From NCBI RefSeq assembly GCF_016820445.1, contig NZ_JADHDT010000001.1, positions 620,001-684,000 of the forward strand: 64,000 bases of DNA, given 5' to 3'. The notes below the pieces were generated by a model. It was not told the origin of the DNA and searched no databases. It saw only the letters and a program-made list of their open reading frames with translations. Each line of letters starts with the position of its first letter. Position 1 is the stretch's first letter. The DNA is from Sphingomonas beigongshangi (GTDB lineage: Bacteria; Pseudomonadota; Alphaproteobacteria; Sphingomonadales; Sphingomonadaceae). Both the position numbers and the translations under genes were made by a program. Shown piece by piece: positions 38,813 to 48,458 of the stretch.

Positions 38813-40552
38813 TCACCGCGCCCGGACATAGTCCCCCGGCGCGTCGCAGAGCGCGGGCAGCGTCCCCTCGCCCGGGACGCGCGCGCCAATCGCGGCCACC
38901 ATGTCGCCGCCCCGGTCGCGCAGCCATGTTTCCCAGTCGGGCCACCAGCTGCCCCGCGTCTCGGTCGCGCCGGCGAGGAAGTCGGCGAGCGATTCGGGTG
39001 ACGCGCCGGGCGGGGCGTCGTTGGTCCAATATTGATACTTGCCCGCCGCCGGTGGATTGACGACGCCCGCGATATGGCCCGAGCCGGCGAGCACGAAGCG
39101 GAGGGGCCCGGTGAAGAGACGCGTGATCTTCCACACGCTTTCGGGCGGGGCGATATGATCCTCCCGCCCCGCCTGGACATAGGCCGGCGTCGCGACCCTG
39201 GTCAGGTCGAGCGGCACGCCCGCGACGGACAGGGCGCCCGGCCGTACCAGCAGATTGTCGCGATACAGGTCCGTCAGGTACGAAAGATGCCATTTGGCTG
39301 GCAGGTTGGTGACGTCGCCGTTCCAGTGGAGCAGGTCGAACGGCATGTGATCCTTGCCCAGCAGATAGTTGCTGGTGACGTAATTCCAGATCAGGTCGCG
39401 CCCGCGCAGCAGGTTGAAGGTCGCCGCCAGGTAGCGCCCGTCGAGGAACCCCTGCGGCGACAGGGCGCCGATCAGCGCCAGTTGCTCGTCGTCGACGAAA
39501 TGGGTCAGGTCGCCCGCCGCGGCGAAATCGACCTGCGCGGTCAGGAAGGTGGCGGACGCGACCTTGTCCGCCGCGCCGCACGCGGCGAGCAGCGCCAGCG
39601 TCGCCGCCAGCGTCGTCCCCGCGACGCAATAGCCGATCGTGTGGACCGACGGCACGTCGAGCAGGTCGCGCACCGTGTCGATCGCATCGATCTGCGCGCC
39701 GACGTAATCGTCCCAGATCACGTCCTTCATCGACGCGTCCGCCGACTTCCACGACACCATGAACACCGTGATGCCGCGCTCCACCGCCCAGCGGATGAAG
39801 CTCTTTTCCGGCGTCAGGTCGAGGATGTAAAAGCGGTTGATCCAGGGCGGGAAGATGACCAGCGGCGTCGCCAGCACCGACTCCGTCGTCGGCGCGTACT
39901 GGATCAGCTCGTAGAGCGGCGTGCGCTTCACCACCTTGCCCGGCGTCGTTGCCAGATCGCGCCCGATCTCGAAGGCGTCGGCGGGGCTGTGCGTCATCTG
40001 CCCCTTGCCGATGTCGGCGAGCATGTGCTGCAGCCCGTCGAGCAGGTTCTGCCCCTTGGTCTCGATCGTCCGCTGCACCACCTCGGGATTGGTGGCCGGA
40101 AAGTTCGACGGGCTCATCGCATCGACGAAGCCCTTGGCGGCAAAGCGCACCTGCTGCTTCTGCTTTTCGTCCAGTCCGTCCAGCTGGTCGACGCCGCGCA
40201 ACATATGGTCGGCGATCAGATTGTAGCTGCGCCGGACCCAGTCGAAATAGGGATCGTCGCGCCAGGCCGGATCCTTGAACCGCTTGTCGCGCGCATCGCC
40301 CTCCGACGCGGGCGGCGGCGGCGGCGCGGCGGCGGGATCGAGGAACCGCTGCCACAGGCTGAGGCTGTCCGACCAGAAATCGCGGGCCTGCGCGGCCGCC
40401 GGCGTGTCGGTGATGCCCGGAAGCCGGGCGGCGTCGAACCAGTCGAGCCCCTGCTCCATCATCATCTGCTGCGCACGCCCCATCACCCAGGTCCAGTGCT
40501 GGAGTTCGCTGAGATCAGGCGTCTTGGGGGATGTCGGGTTCGGGTCGGCCAT
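38813..40552 (-). CDS. phaC: Class I poly(R)-hydroxyalkanoic acid synthase
   Basis: PhaC polymerises (R)-3-hydroxyacyl-CoA on carbon-storage granules. The 579-residue protein has an N-terminal PhaC_N domain (about 95-270, WRDDPYFDWVRRSYNLIADHML), then the alpha/beta-hydrolase catalytic domain. The nucleophile is Cys309 in the lipase-like box GYCVAGT; the Asp of the triad is in AGREDHIAPP and the His in LAGSGHIAGVVNPP. The length and the single subunit fit class I (short-chain monomers). The ATG at 40552 is preceded by GGAGAGGAA. The phasin gene is downstream; phaB is separate at 23.6-24.3 kb and no phaA or phaR is seen. Confidence 0.97.
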   Translation of the reverse strand: MADPNPTSPKTPDLSELQHWTWVMGRAQQMMMEQGLDWFDAARLPGITDTPAAAQARDFWSDSLSLWQRFLDPAAAPPPPPASEGDARDKRFKDPAWRDDPYFDWVRRSYNLIADHMLRGVDQLDGLDEKQKQQVRFAAKGFVDAMSPSNFPATNPEVVQRTIETKGQNLLDGLQHMLADIGKGQMTHSPADAFEIGRDLATTPGKVVKRTPLYELIQYAPTTESVLATPLVIFPPWINRFYILDLTPEKSFIRWAVERGITVFMVSWKSADASMKDVIWDDYVGAQIDAIDTVRDLLDVPSVHTIGYCVAGTTLAATLALLAACGAADKVASATFLTAQVDFAAAGDLTHFVDDEQLALIGALSPQGFLDGRYLAATFNLLRGRDLIWNYVTSNYLLGKDHMPFDLLHWNGDVTNLPAKWHLSYLTDLYRDNLLVRPGALSVAGVPLDLTRVATPAYVQAGREDHIAPPESVWKITRLFTGPLRFVLAGSGHIAGVVNPPAAGKYQYWTNDAPPGASPESLADFLAGATETRGSWWPDWETWLRDRGGDMVAAIGARVPGEGTLPALCDAPGDYVRAR

Positions 40553-40691
40553 GGCTTCCTCTCCGCGGATCGGCATAGCGGGTAAGCACAGACGGGGGAA
40601 CCGCTTAACGCCCCCGACGCGGGATCGGAAATGGCTTTGCCCGCGCGCCGCGAACCGGCATAGCTCTCGCGAAATCTCGGGGAGAGCAGGA

Positions 40692-42503
40692 ATGATGCGG
40701 ATCGACAGGCGCACGTACGTGGCGATGATGGCGGGCGCCGCCGCGTCGGCGATGATGCCGGCTGCGCTGCACGCGCAGGCCGGGCGCGACGATGCCGCGC
40801 TGCTCGCGTTCCTTGACGCAGCGTTCGATGCGCAGGTGGCGCTGAGCCCGGAGACGCAGACCGGGCTTGGCCTCAAGACGAACTACGACCGGCTCGACGA
40901 CTATACGGACGCCGCCACGCGCCGCAGCCTCGCGCTGTCCCAAAGCCAGCTTGCCGAGATGAAGCGCCGGTTCAGTCCCGACCGGCTGGGGCCGCAGGCG
41001 CGGCTGAGCTATCGCCTGTTCGAGGAACAGGTGGCGACCGACGCGCGCCAGGCGCAATATCGCGACTATGCCTTCCCCGTGTCGACCAACGGCAGCCCCG
41101 CGGGCGACATTCCCGTCTTCCTGATCAACCAGCACCGCGTCGACACCGTCGCCGACGCACGCGCCTATATCGCCCGGATCGTCGACAGCCGCCGCGTGAT
41201 GCAGGAGGTCGCCGACCGCATGCGCGCCGCCGCGGCGAAGGGCATCGTCCCGCCCAAGATGGTCTTCGCCCCCGCCCGCGGCGATGCGAAGCAGGTGATC
41301 ACGGGTGCGCCGTTCGACACCGGCGCGGACAGCACCCTGCTTGCCGACTTCAAGACGAAGGTCGGCAAGCTTTCCGCCCCTGCCGCTACCAAGGCGCAGC
41401 TGATCGCCGACGCGACCGCGGCGCTGAAGGGTCCGTTCCGCCAGGGGTTCGACATTCTGTTCGCCGCGCTCGACACGATCGAGCCCCTGTCAAAGGGCAA
41501 TGACGGCGCGTGGAGCCTGCCGGGCGGCGACGCCTATTACCAGGCGCGCCTGGCCTATTACACGACGACCGACCTGACCGCGGACCAGATCCACCAGCTC
41601 GGACTCGACCAGGTGGCGGCGATCCATGCGGAGATGCAGGGGGTGATGACGCGGATCGGCTATGCCGGCACGCTGCAGCAGCTGTTCGCCGCGCTGCGCA
41701 CCGACCCGAAGTTCAAATATTCCAATACGCAGGCCGGCCGGCAGCAGTATCTGGCGGATGCCCGCGCCGCGATCGCCCAGACGATGGCGGCCGCGCCACG
41801 CTTCTTCCGCCGCCTGCCCAAGGCGGCGCTCGAGGTGCGAGCGGTCGAACCGTGGCGGCAGGAAACCGCGTCGGTGGCCTTCTACAACCCGCCCGCGCCG
41901 GACGGATCGCGGCCGGGCATCTTCTACGTCAATCTCGCGGATATGAACCAGGTCCAGAAGCCGCAGGTGGAGGGCATTGCCCATCACGAGGGCGCACCGG
42001 GCCATCATTTCCAGATCGCGCGCGCGCAGGAACTCGGGACGCTGCCCAAGTTCCGCCGCTTCGGCTATTACGGCGCCTATACGGAGGGCTGGGGCCTCTA
42101 TTCCGAACGGCTCGCCAAGGAGATGGGGGCGTATACCGACCCCTATGCCGAACTCGGCATGCTGTCGCTGCAGGTGTGGCGTGCCTGCCGCCTGGTCCTC
42201 GATACCGGCATGCATGCCAAGCGCTGGAGCCGCGACAAGGCCATCGCCTATTTCACCGACAACGCGCCGCTGTCGCAACGCGACGTGGTCAAGGAAGTCG
42301 ACCGCTACATCAACAATCCGGGCCAGGCGACGAGCTACATGGTCGGCCAGCTCCGCATCGCCGGCCTGCGGAGGAAGGCGGAGGGCGCGCTCGGCGCGAA
42401 GTTCCAGCTGCCCGACTTCCACGAGGTGGTGCTCGCCAACGGCGCCTTGCCGCTGGGCGTGCTGGAGGAACAGGTCGACGCCTGGGTGGCGGGAGTGCGG
42501 TAG
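40692..42503 (+). CDS. DUF885 family protein, exported (putative metallo-carboxypeptidase-like)
   Basis: A 603-residue protein of the DUF885 family, structurally related to zinc peptidases. A signal peptide lies at the N-terminus (MMRIDRRTYVAMMAGAAASAMMPAALHAQA, with an RR pair that may use the Tat pathway). The HEXXH-like zinc region HHEGAPGHHFQ is at about residue 430, followed by GAYTEGWGLYSERL, the usual second motif; GYAGTLQQLF and NNPGQATSYMVGQL are other family blocks. It is probably a periplasmic peptidase with unknown substrate. GGAGAGCAGG precedes the ATG. It is divergent from phaC across 139 bases. A 10-bp inverted repeat follows its stop. Confidence 0.9.
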   Translation: MMRIDRRTYVAMMAGAAASAMMPAALHAQAGRDDAALLAFLDAAFDAQVALSPETQTGLGLKTNYDRLDDYTDAATRRSLALSQSQLAEMKRRFSPDRLGPQARLSYRLFEEQVATDARQAQYRDYAFPVSTNGSPAGDIPVFLINQHRVDTVADARAYIARIVDSRRVMQEVADRMRAAAAKGIVPPKMVFAPARGDAKQVITGAPFDTGADSTLLADFKTKVGKLSAPAATKAQLIADATAALKGPFRQGFDILFAALDTIEPLSKGNDGAWSLPGGDAYYQARLAYYTTTDLTADQIHQLGLDQVAAIHAEMQGVMTRIGYAGTLQQLFAALRTDPKFKYSNTQAGRQQYLADARAAIAQTMAAAPRFFRRLPKAALEVRAVEPWRQETASVAFYNPPAPDGSRPGIFYVNLADMNQVQKPQVEGIAHHEGAPGHHFQIARAQELGTLPKFRRFGYYGAYTEGWGLYSERLAKEMGAYTDPYAELGMLSLQVWRACRLVLDTGMHAKRWSRDKAIAYFTDNAPLSQRDVVKEVDRYINNPGQATSYMVGQLRIAGLRRKAEGALGAKFQLPDFHEVVLANGALPLGVLEEQVDAWVAGVR

Positions 42504-42519
42504 GAGCCGACGCGCTCTC

Positions 42520-42564
42520 CCCTCACCCGGCCGGCGCTGTCGCACGCGGTTGGACGGGTGAGGG
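42520..42564 (+). terminator. Inverted repeat after the DUF885 gene
   Basis: Perfect 10-bp arms (42520-42529 and 42555-42564) with a 25-base loop start 16 bases after the stop codon. No T run follows, so this may be a Rho-type or RNA-protecting structure rather than a strong terminator. Confidence 0.5.
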
Positions 42565-42686
42565 CGGCACGCGCCGCAACATCTTTGCGTCCCTGCATCT
42601 CCGCACGAACACATTCCATCGCCGCGGGGTGGCCACTCCCCCTCGCGCGGCGTAGGTAGACGGCACCTGCAACCATATGGTGCCCC

Positions 42687-43895
42687 ATGTCCGACGACTT
42701 CTACCGCATCAAACGCCTGCCGCCCTACATCATCGCCGAAGTCAACGCGATGCGGGCGGCGGCGCGCAGCGGGGGCGAGGACATCATCGATCTGGGCATG
42801 GGCAACCCCGATCTGCCGCCACCACCGCACGTCATCGAAAAGCTGGTCGAGGTCGCGCAGAAGCCGTCGGCACACGGCTACTCGCAGTCGAAGGGGATCC
42901 CCGGCCTGCGCCGCGCCCAGGCCAATTATTACGGCCGCCGCTTCGGCGTCGATGTCGATCCCGAGACGGAGGTCGTCGTGACCATGGGGTCGAAGGAGGG
43001 GCTCGCCAGTCTCGCCACCGCGATCACCGCACCGGGCGACGTCATCCTCGCGCCCAACCCGTCCTATCCGATCCACACCTTCGGCTTCATCATCGCCGGC
43101 GCGACGATCCGCGCCGTGCCGACGACGCCCGACGAGGCCTATTTCGCCAGCCTGCAGCGCGCGATGGAATTCACCATCCCGCGCCCCAGCGTGCTCGTCG
43201 TCAACTATCCGTCCAACCCGACGGCGGAGACGGTCGACCTCGCCTTCTACGAGCGGCTGGTGGCCTGGGCGAAGGAGAACCAGGTCTGGATCATCTCCGA
43301 CCTCGCCTATTCGGAACTCTATTACGACGGAAAGCCGACCGTCTCGATCCTGCAGGTGCCGGGCGCCAAGGACGTCGCGATCGAGTTCACCAGCCTGTCG
43401 AAAACCTATTCGATGGCGGGGTGGCGGATCGGCTTCGCGGTCGGCAACAATAAGCTGATCGCAGCGATGACGCGGGTGAAGAGCTATCTCGACTATGGCG
43501 CCTTCACGCCGATCCAGGCGGCGGCCTGCGCCGCGCTCAACGGCCCGCAGGACATCGTCGAGGCGAACCGCCAGCTCTATCACAAGCGCCGCGACGTGCT
43601 GGTCGAAAGCTTCGGCCGCGCCGGCTGGGACATCCCCGCGCCGCCTGCCTCGATGTTCGCCTGGGCACCGCTGCCGCCGGCCTTGCGCCACCTAGGCAGC
43701 CTTGAGTTCAGCAAACAATTGCTGACTCACGCCCATGTCGCGGTTGCGCCAGGAGTCGGCTACGGCGAGAACGGGGAAGGCTACGTGCGCATCGCGATGG
43801 TGGAAAACGAACAACGGCTGCGTCAGGCCGCGCGCAACGTGAAGCGCTACCTTTCCAGCATGGGCGTCAACACGCCGAGCCGGAACGCGGGTTGA
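42687..43895 (+). CDS. Class I/II PLP aminotransferase, AlaC/LL-DAP-aminotransferase-like
   Basis: A 402-residue aminotransferase. The opening MSDDFYRIKRLPPYIIAEV and the motifs IIDLGMGNPDLPPP, GYSQSKGIPGLRRAQANYY, PSNPTAE, SDLAYSELYYDGK and the PLP lysine in TSLSKTYSMAGWRIG match the alanine-synthesising transaminase AlaC group, which makes alanine from pyruvate and glutamate. LL-diaminopimelate aminotransferase is a close relative, but alphaproteobacteria usually make lysine by another route. Homoserine dehydrogenase, a frequent neighbour in related genomes, is not downstream here. There is no strong Shine-Dalgarno sequence at the ATG; the TauE-like gene follows about 100 bases later. Confidence 0.92.
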   Translation: MSDDFYRIKRLPPYIIAEVNAMRAAARSGGEDIIDLGMGNPDLPPPPHVIEKLVEVAQKPSAHGYSQSKGIPGLRRAQANYYGRRFGVDVDPETEVVVTMGSKEGLASLATAITAPGDVILAPNPSYPIHTFGFIIAGATIRAVPTTPDEAYFASLQRAMEFTIPRPSVLVVNYPSNPTAETVDLAFYERLVAWAKENQVWIISDLAYSELYYDGKPTVSILQVPGAKDVAIEFTSLSKTYSMAGWRIGFAVGNNKLIAAMTRVKSYLDYGAFTPIQAAACAALNGPQDIVEANRQLYHKRRDVLVESFGRAGWDIPAPPASMFAWAPLPPALRHLGSLEFSKQLLTHAHVAVAPGVGYGENGEGYVRIAMVENEQRLRQAARNVKRYLSSMGVNTPSRNAG

Positions 43896-43998
43896 GCGAT
43901 CGTATCAGCGTGACGGCGGGGTTCGGCGAGGCCGGGGTCTTGGGTCGTGTTCCCGCTCACGCGCCAGCACCGTTGCGCGATCGCGGACCGCGGCCGCG

Positions 43999-44775
43999 AT
44001 GACGATCGAGCCGCTCTATTCGCTCGCCGGCGTGCTGGTCGGTCTGCTCGTCGGCCTGACCGGCGTCGGCGGCGGGTCGCTGATGACGCCGATCCTGGTC
44101 CTCGCCTTCGGCTTCCACCCGGCGACGGCGGTCGGCACCGACCTGCTCTATGCGGCTGCGACCAAGACCGTCGGCACCACCGTCCACGGCTGGCGCGGTA
44201 CGCTCGACTGGCGGATCGTGGGGCGCCTCGCGACGGGCAGCGTTCCCGCGACCATCGTCACGTTGCTGCTGCTCGGCCAGGCGAGCGAACATTCGCCGGC
44301 GACGGAGCATCTGCTCGCCAGCCTGCTCGGCGTCGTGCTCGTCGCGTCCGCGGTGGCGACCCTGCTGCGGCACCGCATCGTCGCGGCGCTGACGCCGCGG
44401 CTGGGCGAAGCCCCTGGGCGCGAGCCAGTGTTCCTGACCGTCGGGCTGGGCGCCATCCTGGGCACGCTCGTCTCGCTGACCTCGGTGGGGGCAGGCGCGC
44501 TCGGCATGACGGCATTGCTCGTCCTCTACCCCCGGCGGCCGCTGAAGAGCCTCGTCGGCGCCGACATCGCGCATGCGGTGCCGCTGACCCTGCTCGCCGG
44601 CGCCGGCCACTGGCTGCTCGGCTCGGTCGACCTCGCGCTCCTCGGCTCGTTGCTGGTCGGCTCCGTCCCCGGGATCGTCGTCGGCAGCCTGCTCGCGGGC
44701 ATGATGCGCGAGGGCGCGCTGCGGCCGATCCTCGCCGCAGTCCTCGCGATCGTCGGCATCAAGCTCTTGATGTAG
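43999..44775 (+). CDS. TauE/SafE family membrane permease
   Basis: A 258-residue inner-membrane protein with about eight hydrophobic segments, including LYSLAGVLVGLLVGLTGVGGGSLMTPIL, the glycine-rich first repeat typical of the family, and a second repeat from about residue 150 (LGAILGTLVSLTSVGAGALGMTALL). TauE/SafE proteins export sulfite, sulfoacetate or other small anions. The VHGWRGTLDWR cytoplasmic loop is also family-like. The substrate is unknown and no sulfur-oxidation genes are adjacent. It is convergent with the HxlR regulator, with only 4 bases between stops. Confidence 0.93.
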   Translation: MTIEPLYSLAGVLVGLLVGLTGVGGGSLMTPILVLAFGFHPATAVGTDLLYAAATKTVGTTVHGWRGTLDWRIVGRLATGSVPATIVTLLLLGQASEHSPATEHLLASLLGVVLVASAVATLLRHRIVAALTPRLGEAPGREPVFLTVGLGAILGTLVSLTSVGAGALGMTALLVLYPRRPLKSLVGADIAHAVPLTLLAGAGHWLLGSVDLALLGSLLVGSVPGIVVGSLLAGMMREGALRPILAAVLAIVGIKLLM

Positions 44776-44779
44776 CGGC

Positions 44780-45232
44780 TTATTTGCCCAATTCCTCGGG
44801 TCGGGCCCAGATCATCTCGCCCTTCCCCAGCACGCGCCCGTCATGCGCCCGTACCGCCATGGGCGCGATCGGCCGTCGATCGCGCGCGTCGACCAGCACG
44901 GGAAAGGCGGGCTGGCAGGTTTCCCACCGTTCGCCCCACTGACGCAGCGCGACCATGGTCGGCATCAACGCGAAGCCCTTCTCGGTCAGCGAATAGCGCA
45001 CCTTGCGCCGGTCATCGGCCATCGCCTCGCGCTTCAGGATGCCGTGCTCGACCAGTCGCCCCAGGCGGTTCGCGAGGATATTGCGCGCGATCCCCAGCTC
45101 GGACTGGAACTCTTCGAAATGATGGAGACCGTTGAACGCCGCGCGCAGGATGAGAAACGCCCATCGCTCCCCCATCGCCTCCAGGGCAGCGGGCAGGCTG
45201 CATTCCTTCAGGGTCTCGCGCAGTTGTTCCAT
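44780..45232 (-). CDS. HxlR family winged-helix regulator
   Basis: A 150-residue helix-turn-helix protein: CSLPAALEAMGERWAFLILRAAFNGLHHFEEFQSELGIARNILANRLGRLVEHGILKRE is the HxlR-type DNA-binding domain, with a conserved Cys near the N-terminus that may sense redox or electrophiles, as in related proteins. The C-terminal part ends PEELGK. The ATG at 45232 has GAGGTGACG just upstream, and the frame stays open further 5' toward rsh but lacks family similarity. It is divergent from rsh, so it may control itself or rsh; this is inference. TauE is convergent and probably not its target. Confidence 0.9.
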   Translation of the reverse strand: MEQLRETLKECSLPAALEAMGERWAFLILRAAFNGLHHFEEFQSELGIARNILANRLGRLVEHGILKREAMADDRRKVRYSLTEKGFALMPTMVALRQWGERWETCQPAFPVLVDARDRRPIAPMAVRAHDGRVLGKGEMIWARPEELGK

Positions 45233-45355
45233 CGTCACCTCGTGGCCGCGGCTAGCCGGCCAAGCTAGCGCAAATACGCCGATGCGGCAAAAACGATCAC
45301 GCTCATCGGCAACAAGCCATTGCCAAAGCGTGGCGGCCCGCCCCATGTTGATGCT

Positions 45356-47458
45356 GTGCTGCGGCAATATGAACTGGTCGACCGGGTGCTCGAATATGAC
45401 CCCGATGCGGATGAGGCGCTGCTAAACCGCGCCTACGTCTTCTCGATGCATGCCCATGGCAGCCAGAAGCGGGCGAGCGGCGACCCGTATTTCAGCCATC
45501 CGATCGAGGTGGCGGGCATCCTCACCGACCTGAGGCTCGACGACGAGACGATCGCGACCGCCATCCTTCACGACACCGTCGAGGATACGGTCGCGACGTC
45601 GGAGGAAATCGAGCGCGTCTTCGGCACCAACGTCGCGCGTCTGGTGGACGGCGTCACCAAGCTGTCGAAGATCGAGGCACAAACCGAGAACGAGCGGGCG
45701 GCGGAGAATCTGCGCAAGTTCCTGCTCGCCATGTCCGACGACATCCGCGTGCTGCTGGTCAAGCTTGCCGACCGCCTCCACAACATGCGCACGCTCCATC
45801 ACATTCCGAAGCCCGAGAAGCGGCGGCGGATCGCGAAGGAGACGATGGACATCTATGCCCCCCTCGCCGAGCGGGTGGGTATGTACGAGTTCATGAAGGA
45901 GATGCAGACGCTCGCCTTCGAACAGCTCGAGCCGGAGGCCTATCAGTCGATCAGCAAGCGGCTGGACCAGCTCAAGGCCGGCGGCGGCGACCGGATCGCG
46001 AAGATCGGTTCGGGCCTCAAGCTGCTGCTTGCCCGCGCCGGCGTCGAGGCGGAGGTGACGGGCCGGGAAAAGCACCCCTATTCGATCTGGCGCAAGATGA
46101 GCGAGCGTCACATCAGCTTCGAGCAGCTTTCCGACATCATGGCGTTTCGCGCGATCGTCCCGACGGTGGAGGATTGCTACCGCACGCTCGGCATCATCCA
46201 TCGCCGCTGGCCGATGGTGCCGGGGCGGTTCAAGGATTATATCTCGACGCCCAAGCGCAACGGGTACCGTTCGCTGCATACCAGCGTCATCCACGCCGAC
46301 AATGCGCGCATCGAGATCCAGATCCGCACGCCCGAGATGCACGCCGAGGCCGAGTTCGGCCTGGCGGCGCACTGGGCCTATAAGGAAAAGCAGGTCCGCG
46401 CGGACAGCCAGCACAGCTGGATCGCGGATCTGGTCGAGATCCTCGATACCGCGGGCAGTCCCGAGGAGCTGCTCGAACATACCCGCATGGCGATGTACCA
46501 GGATCGCATCTTCGCCTTCACGCCCAAGGGCGAGCTGATCCAGCTGCCGAAGGGCGCGACGCCGATCGACTTCGCCTATGCCGTCCACACCGACCTGGGG
46601 GACCAGGCGGTCGGCGCGAAGATCAACGGCCGCGTCGTGCCGCTGTCGACCGTCATCGAGAACGGCGACCAGGTGCAGGTGCTCCGGTCCAAGGGACAGG
46701 TGCCGCAGCCCGGCTGGCTCAATTTCGCCATCACCGGCAAGGCCTCCGCCGCGATCCGCCGCCACCTGCGCCATACCGAACGGGCCGAGCAGATCGCGTT
46801 GGGACGCACGCTCTACGACGACATCGTCCGCCGCCTCCCCGCGACACTCGCTCCTGGTGCGCTCGACCATGCGGTGCAGCGGCTGAAACTGCCGGACGAG
46901 CCCGCGCTGATGATGGCGATCGCGCGCCGCCACGTCTCGGACGTGCAGGTGATGGAGGCGCTGATGCCAGGGTCCGCGGGCACCGACGCCGCGCGGCTGG
47001 CGCCGCAATCCACCGCCATCTCGATCAAGGGACTGACGCCGGGCGTCGCCTTCGACCTGGCCGAATGCTGCCACCCGGTGCCCGGCGACCGGATCGTCGG
47101 CCTGCGCCGGCCGGACGCGGGGATCGAGGTGCATGCGATCGACTGCCCGGTGCTCGCCGAGCTCGCCGAACGCGGCGCGGACGAGACGGACTGGGTCGAC
47201 GTCGACTGGGGCGACAAGTCCGACGGCGCGGTCGCGCGGATCAGCGTGCAGGTGAAGAACGAGCCGGGCGCGCTCGGCATCGTCTCGACGATCATCGGCG
47301 CGCACAAGGCGAACATCATCGCGCTGCGCCTCGATACGCGCGATACCGTGTTCCACACCAACGTCATCGACGTCGAGGTGCACGACCTCCACCAGCTGAT
47401 GCGCGTGATCGCCGCGCTGCGCGCGGCGGAGGCGGTGAACGCGGTCGAGCGGGTCTAG
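45356..47458 (+). CDS. rsh: Bifunctional (p)ppGpp synthetase/hydrolase Rsh
   Basis: A 700-residue RelA/SpoT homologue that makes and degrades the alarmone (p)ppGpp, the only such long enzyme expected in alphaproteobacteria. The HD hydrolase domain (about 20-190) retains HD in LHDTVEDT (His72-Asp73), so hydrolysis should be active. The synthetase domain is at about 200-340 (SDIMAFRAIV, KDYISTPKRNGYRSLHT, IEIQIRT). TGS (about 380-440, ELIQLPKGATPIDFAYAVHT) and ACT (about 620-700, VQVKNEPGALGIVSTII) domains follow. The GTG at 45356 is chosen because VLRQYELVDRV is the family N-terminus; there is no clear Shine-Dalgarno sequence, and an upstream TTG at 45320 is less likely. Confidence 0.95.
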   Translation: MLRQYELVDRVLEYDPDADEALLNRAYVFSMHAHGSQKRASGDPYFSHPIEVAGILTDLRLDDETIATAILHDTVEDTVATSEEIERVFGTNVARLVDGVTKLSKIEAQTENERAAENLRKFLLAMSDDIRVLLVKLADRLHNMRTLHHIPKPEKRRRIAKETMDIYAPLAERVGMYEFMKEMQTLAFEQLEPEAYQSISKRLDQLKAGGGDRIAKIGSGLKLLLARAGVEAEVTGREKHPYSIWRKMSERHISFEQLSDIMAFRAIVPTVEDCYRTLGIIHRRWPMVPGRFKDYISTPKRNGYRSLHTSVIHADNARIEIQIRTPEMHAEAEFGLAAHWAYKEKQVRADSQHSWIADLVEILDTAGSPEELLEHTRMAMYQDRIFAFTPKGELIQLPKGATPIDFAYAVHTDLGDQAVGAKINGRVVPLSTVIENGDQVQVLRSKGQVPQPGWLNFAITGKASAAIRRHLRHTERAEQIALGRTLYDDIVRRLPATLAPGALDHAVQRLKLPDEPALMMAIARRHVSDVQVMEALMPGSAGTDAARLAPQSTAISIKGLTPGVAFDLAECCHPVPGDRIVGLRRPDAGIEVHAIDCPVLAELAERGADETDWVDVDWGDKSDGAVARISVQVKNEPGALGIVSTIIGAHKANIIALRLDTRDTVFHTNVIDVEVHDLHQLMRVIAALRAAEAVNAVERV

Positions 47459-47480
47459 CGGGCGATCCGGGGGCGCCGGC

Positions 47481-48458
47481 TCAGGCGCGCCGCCGCCCCA
47501 TGATCCCGACGACGATACCCGTCACCGCCGCGCCGATCAGCATGTCGGCAAGATAGTGCGTGCCCTCGACGGGCGTCGACAGCAGCATGGCGACATTGAG
47601 CGCGAGCAGCGGCCAGCGCAGGCGCGGGATCGGCCAGGCGGCACGGATGTAGAGCAGCGCGGCCGCGGTATGGAAGCTGGGGGCGGACACCAGGCCGCGC
47701 AGGTGCGCGAGGTCGATCATCCGCACCTCGTGGTCGCGCAGCGCGGGGATCAGGCCCTGCTGCCATTGCTCGCTTTCGGGCATATAGGGGATCGGCCCGT
47801 GCCACAGATAGGAAAACGGCCCCACCGCGGGCATGAAGGCATAGAGCGCGAGCGTCGCGGCCGCGGTCATGCCGAAGACGGCGAGAAAGCGCCGCGCGGC
47901 CGTTCGGTCCCCTGTCCAGGCGGCATGGCCGAGCAGGATCGCCGGCGACAGATAGATGCTCCGATAGGCCGCCAGTCCCCATGTCTGTAGCCAGGGATGC
48001 GCCGCGACGGTCCGGTACCAGGCGAGCCAGTCGAACCCGAGCGCATGATCGATCCGCTGCAGGCCCGAATCGTGGAAACCGCGGGTCAATCCGGCGATCG
48101 GATAGCTCGTCACCGCGCCGGCGAGCGCGATCAGCGTGAACAACGCATAATATTCGGCGCCATCGGCGAGGGCTCGTCCCAGCCGACCCGGCATGCGGCC
48201 GGCATAGACCCTCGTGAGCAAGGCCGCCGCGCCGCAGACCAGATACGGCAGGTTGCCGCCACTCGCGGGTTCGATCGCCAATCCCGCCATCCGCATGAGC
48301 AGACCGGTCGCGAACAGCCCCAGCGCGACCCCCAGCCAGAGCGGTCGGGTCGAGCCATCGGCAGCGCCCGGCCGCACGCGCGCATCGCGGTGCGCGCTGG
48401 CATCCGGGGTGATCAGCCCGGGGTCGGCGGCGAGAAAGGAGGAATGGGACGGGAGCAT
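47481..48458 (-). CDS. PAP2 family membrane phosphatase (Aur1/Ipt1-like)
   Basis: A 325-residue inner-membrane protein with about six hydrophobic segments. The PAP2 signature is seen as APSFHTAAALLYI (His of motif 2) and THYLADMLIGAAVTGIVVG (motif 3); an upstream RSIYLSPAI replaces a canonical motif 1 pattern, so it fits the inositolphosphotransferase (PAP2_3) branch rather than standard undecaprenyl-PP phosphatases. It could recycle lipid pyrophosphates or build phospho-inositol sphingolipids, which sphingomonads contain; both are inference. The ATG at 48458 lacks a clear ribosome site. It is divergent from the GtrB-like gene across 237 bases. Confidence 0.87.
   Translation of the reverse strand: MLPSHSSFLAADPGLITPDASAHRDARVRPGAADGSTRPLWLGVALGLFATGLLMRMAGLAIEPASGGNLPYLVCGAAALLTRVYAGRMPGRLGRALADGAEYYALFTLIALAGAVTSYPIAGLTRGFHDSGLQRIDHALGFDWLAWYRTVAAHPWLQTWGLAAYRSIYLSPAILLGHAAWTGDRTAARRFLAVFGMTAAATLALYAFMPAVGPFSYLWHGPIPYMPESEQWQQGLIPALRDHEVRMIDLAHLRGLVSAPSFHTAAALLYIRAAWPIPRLRWPLLALNVAMLLSTPVEGTHYLADMLIGAAVTGIVVGIMGRRRA

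Noticed and set aside
45320..45355. Upstream TTG start for rsh
   Set aside because: The extra residues have no family similarity and the known N-terminus begins at VLRQYELVDR.
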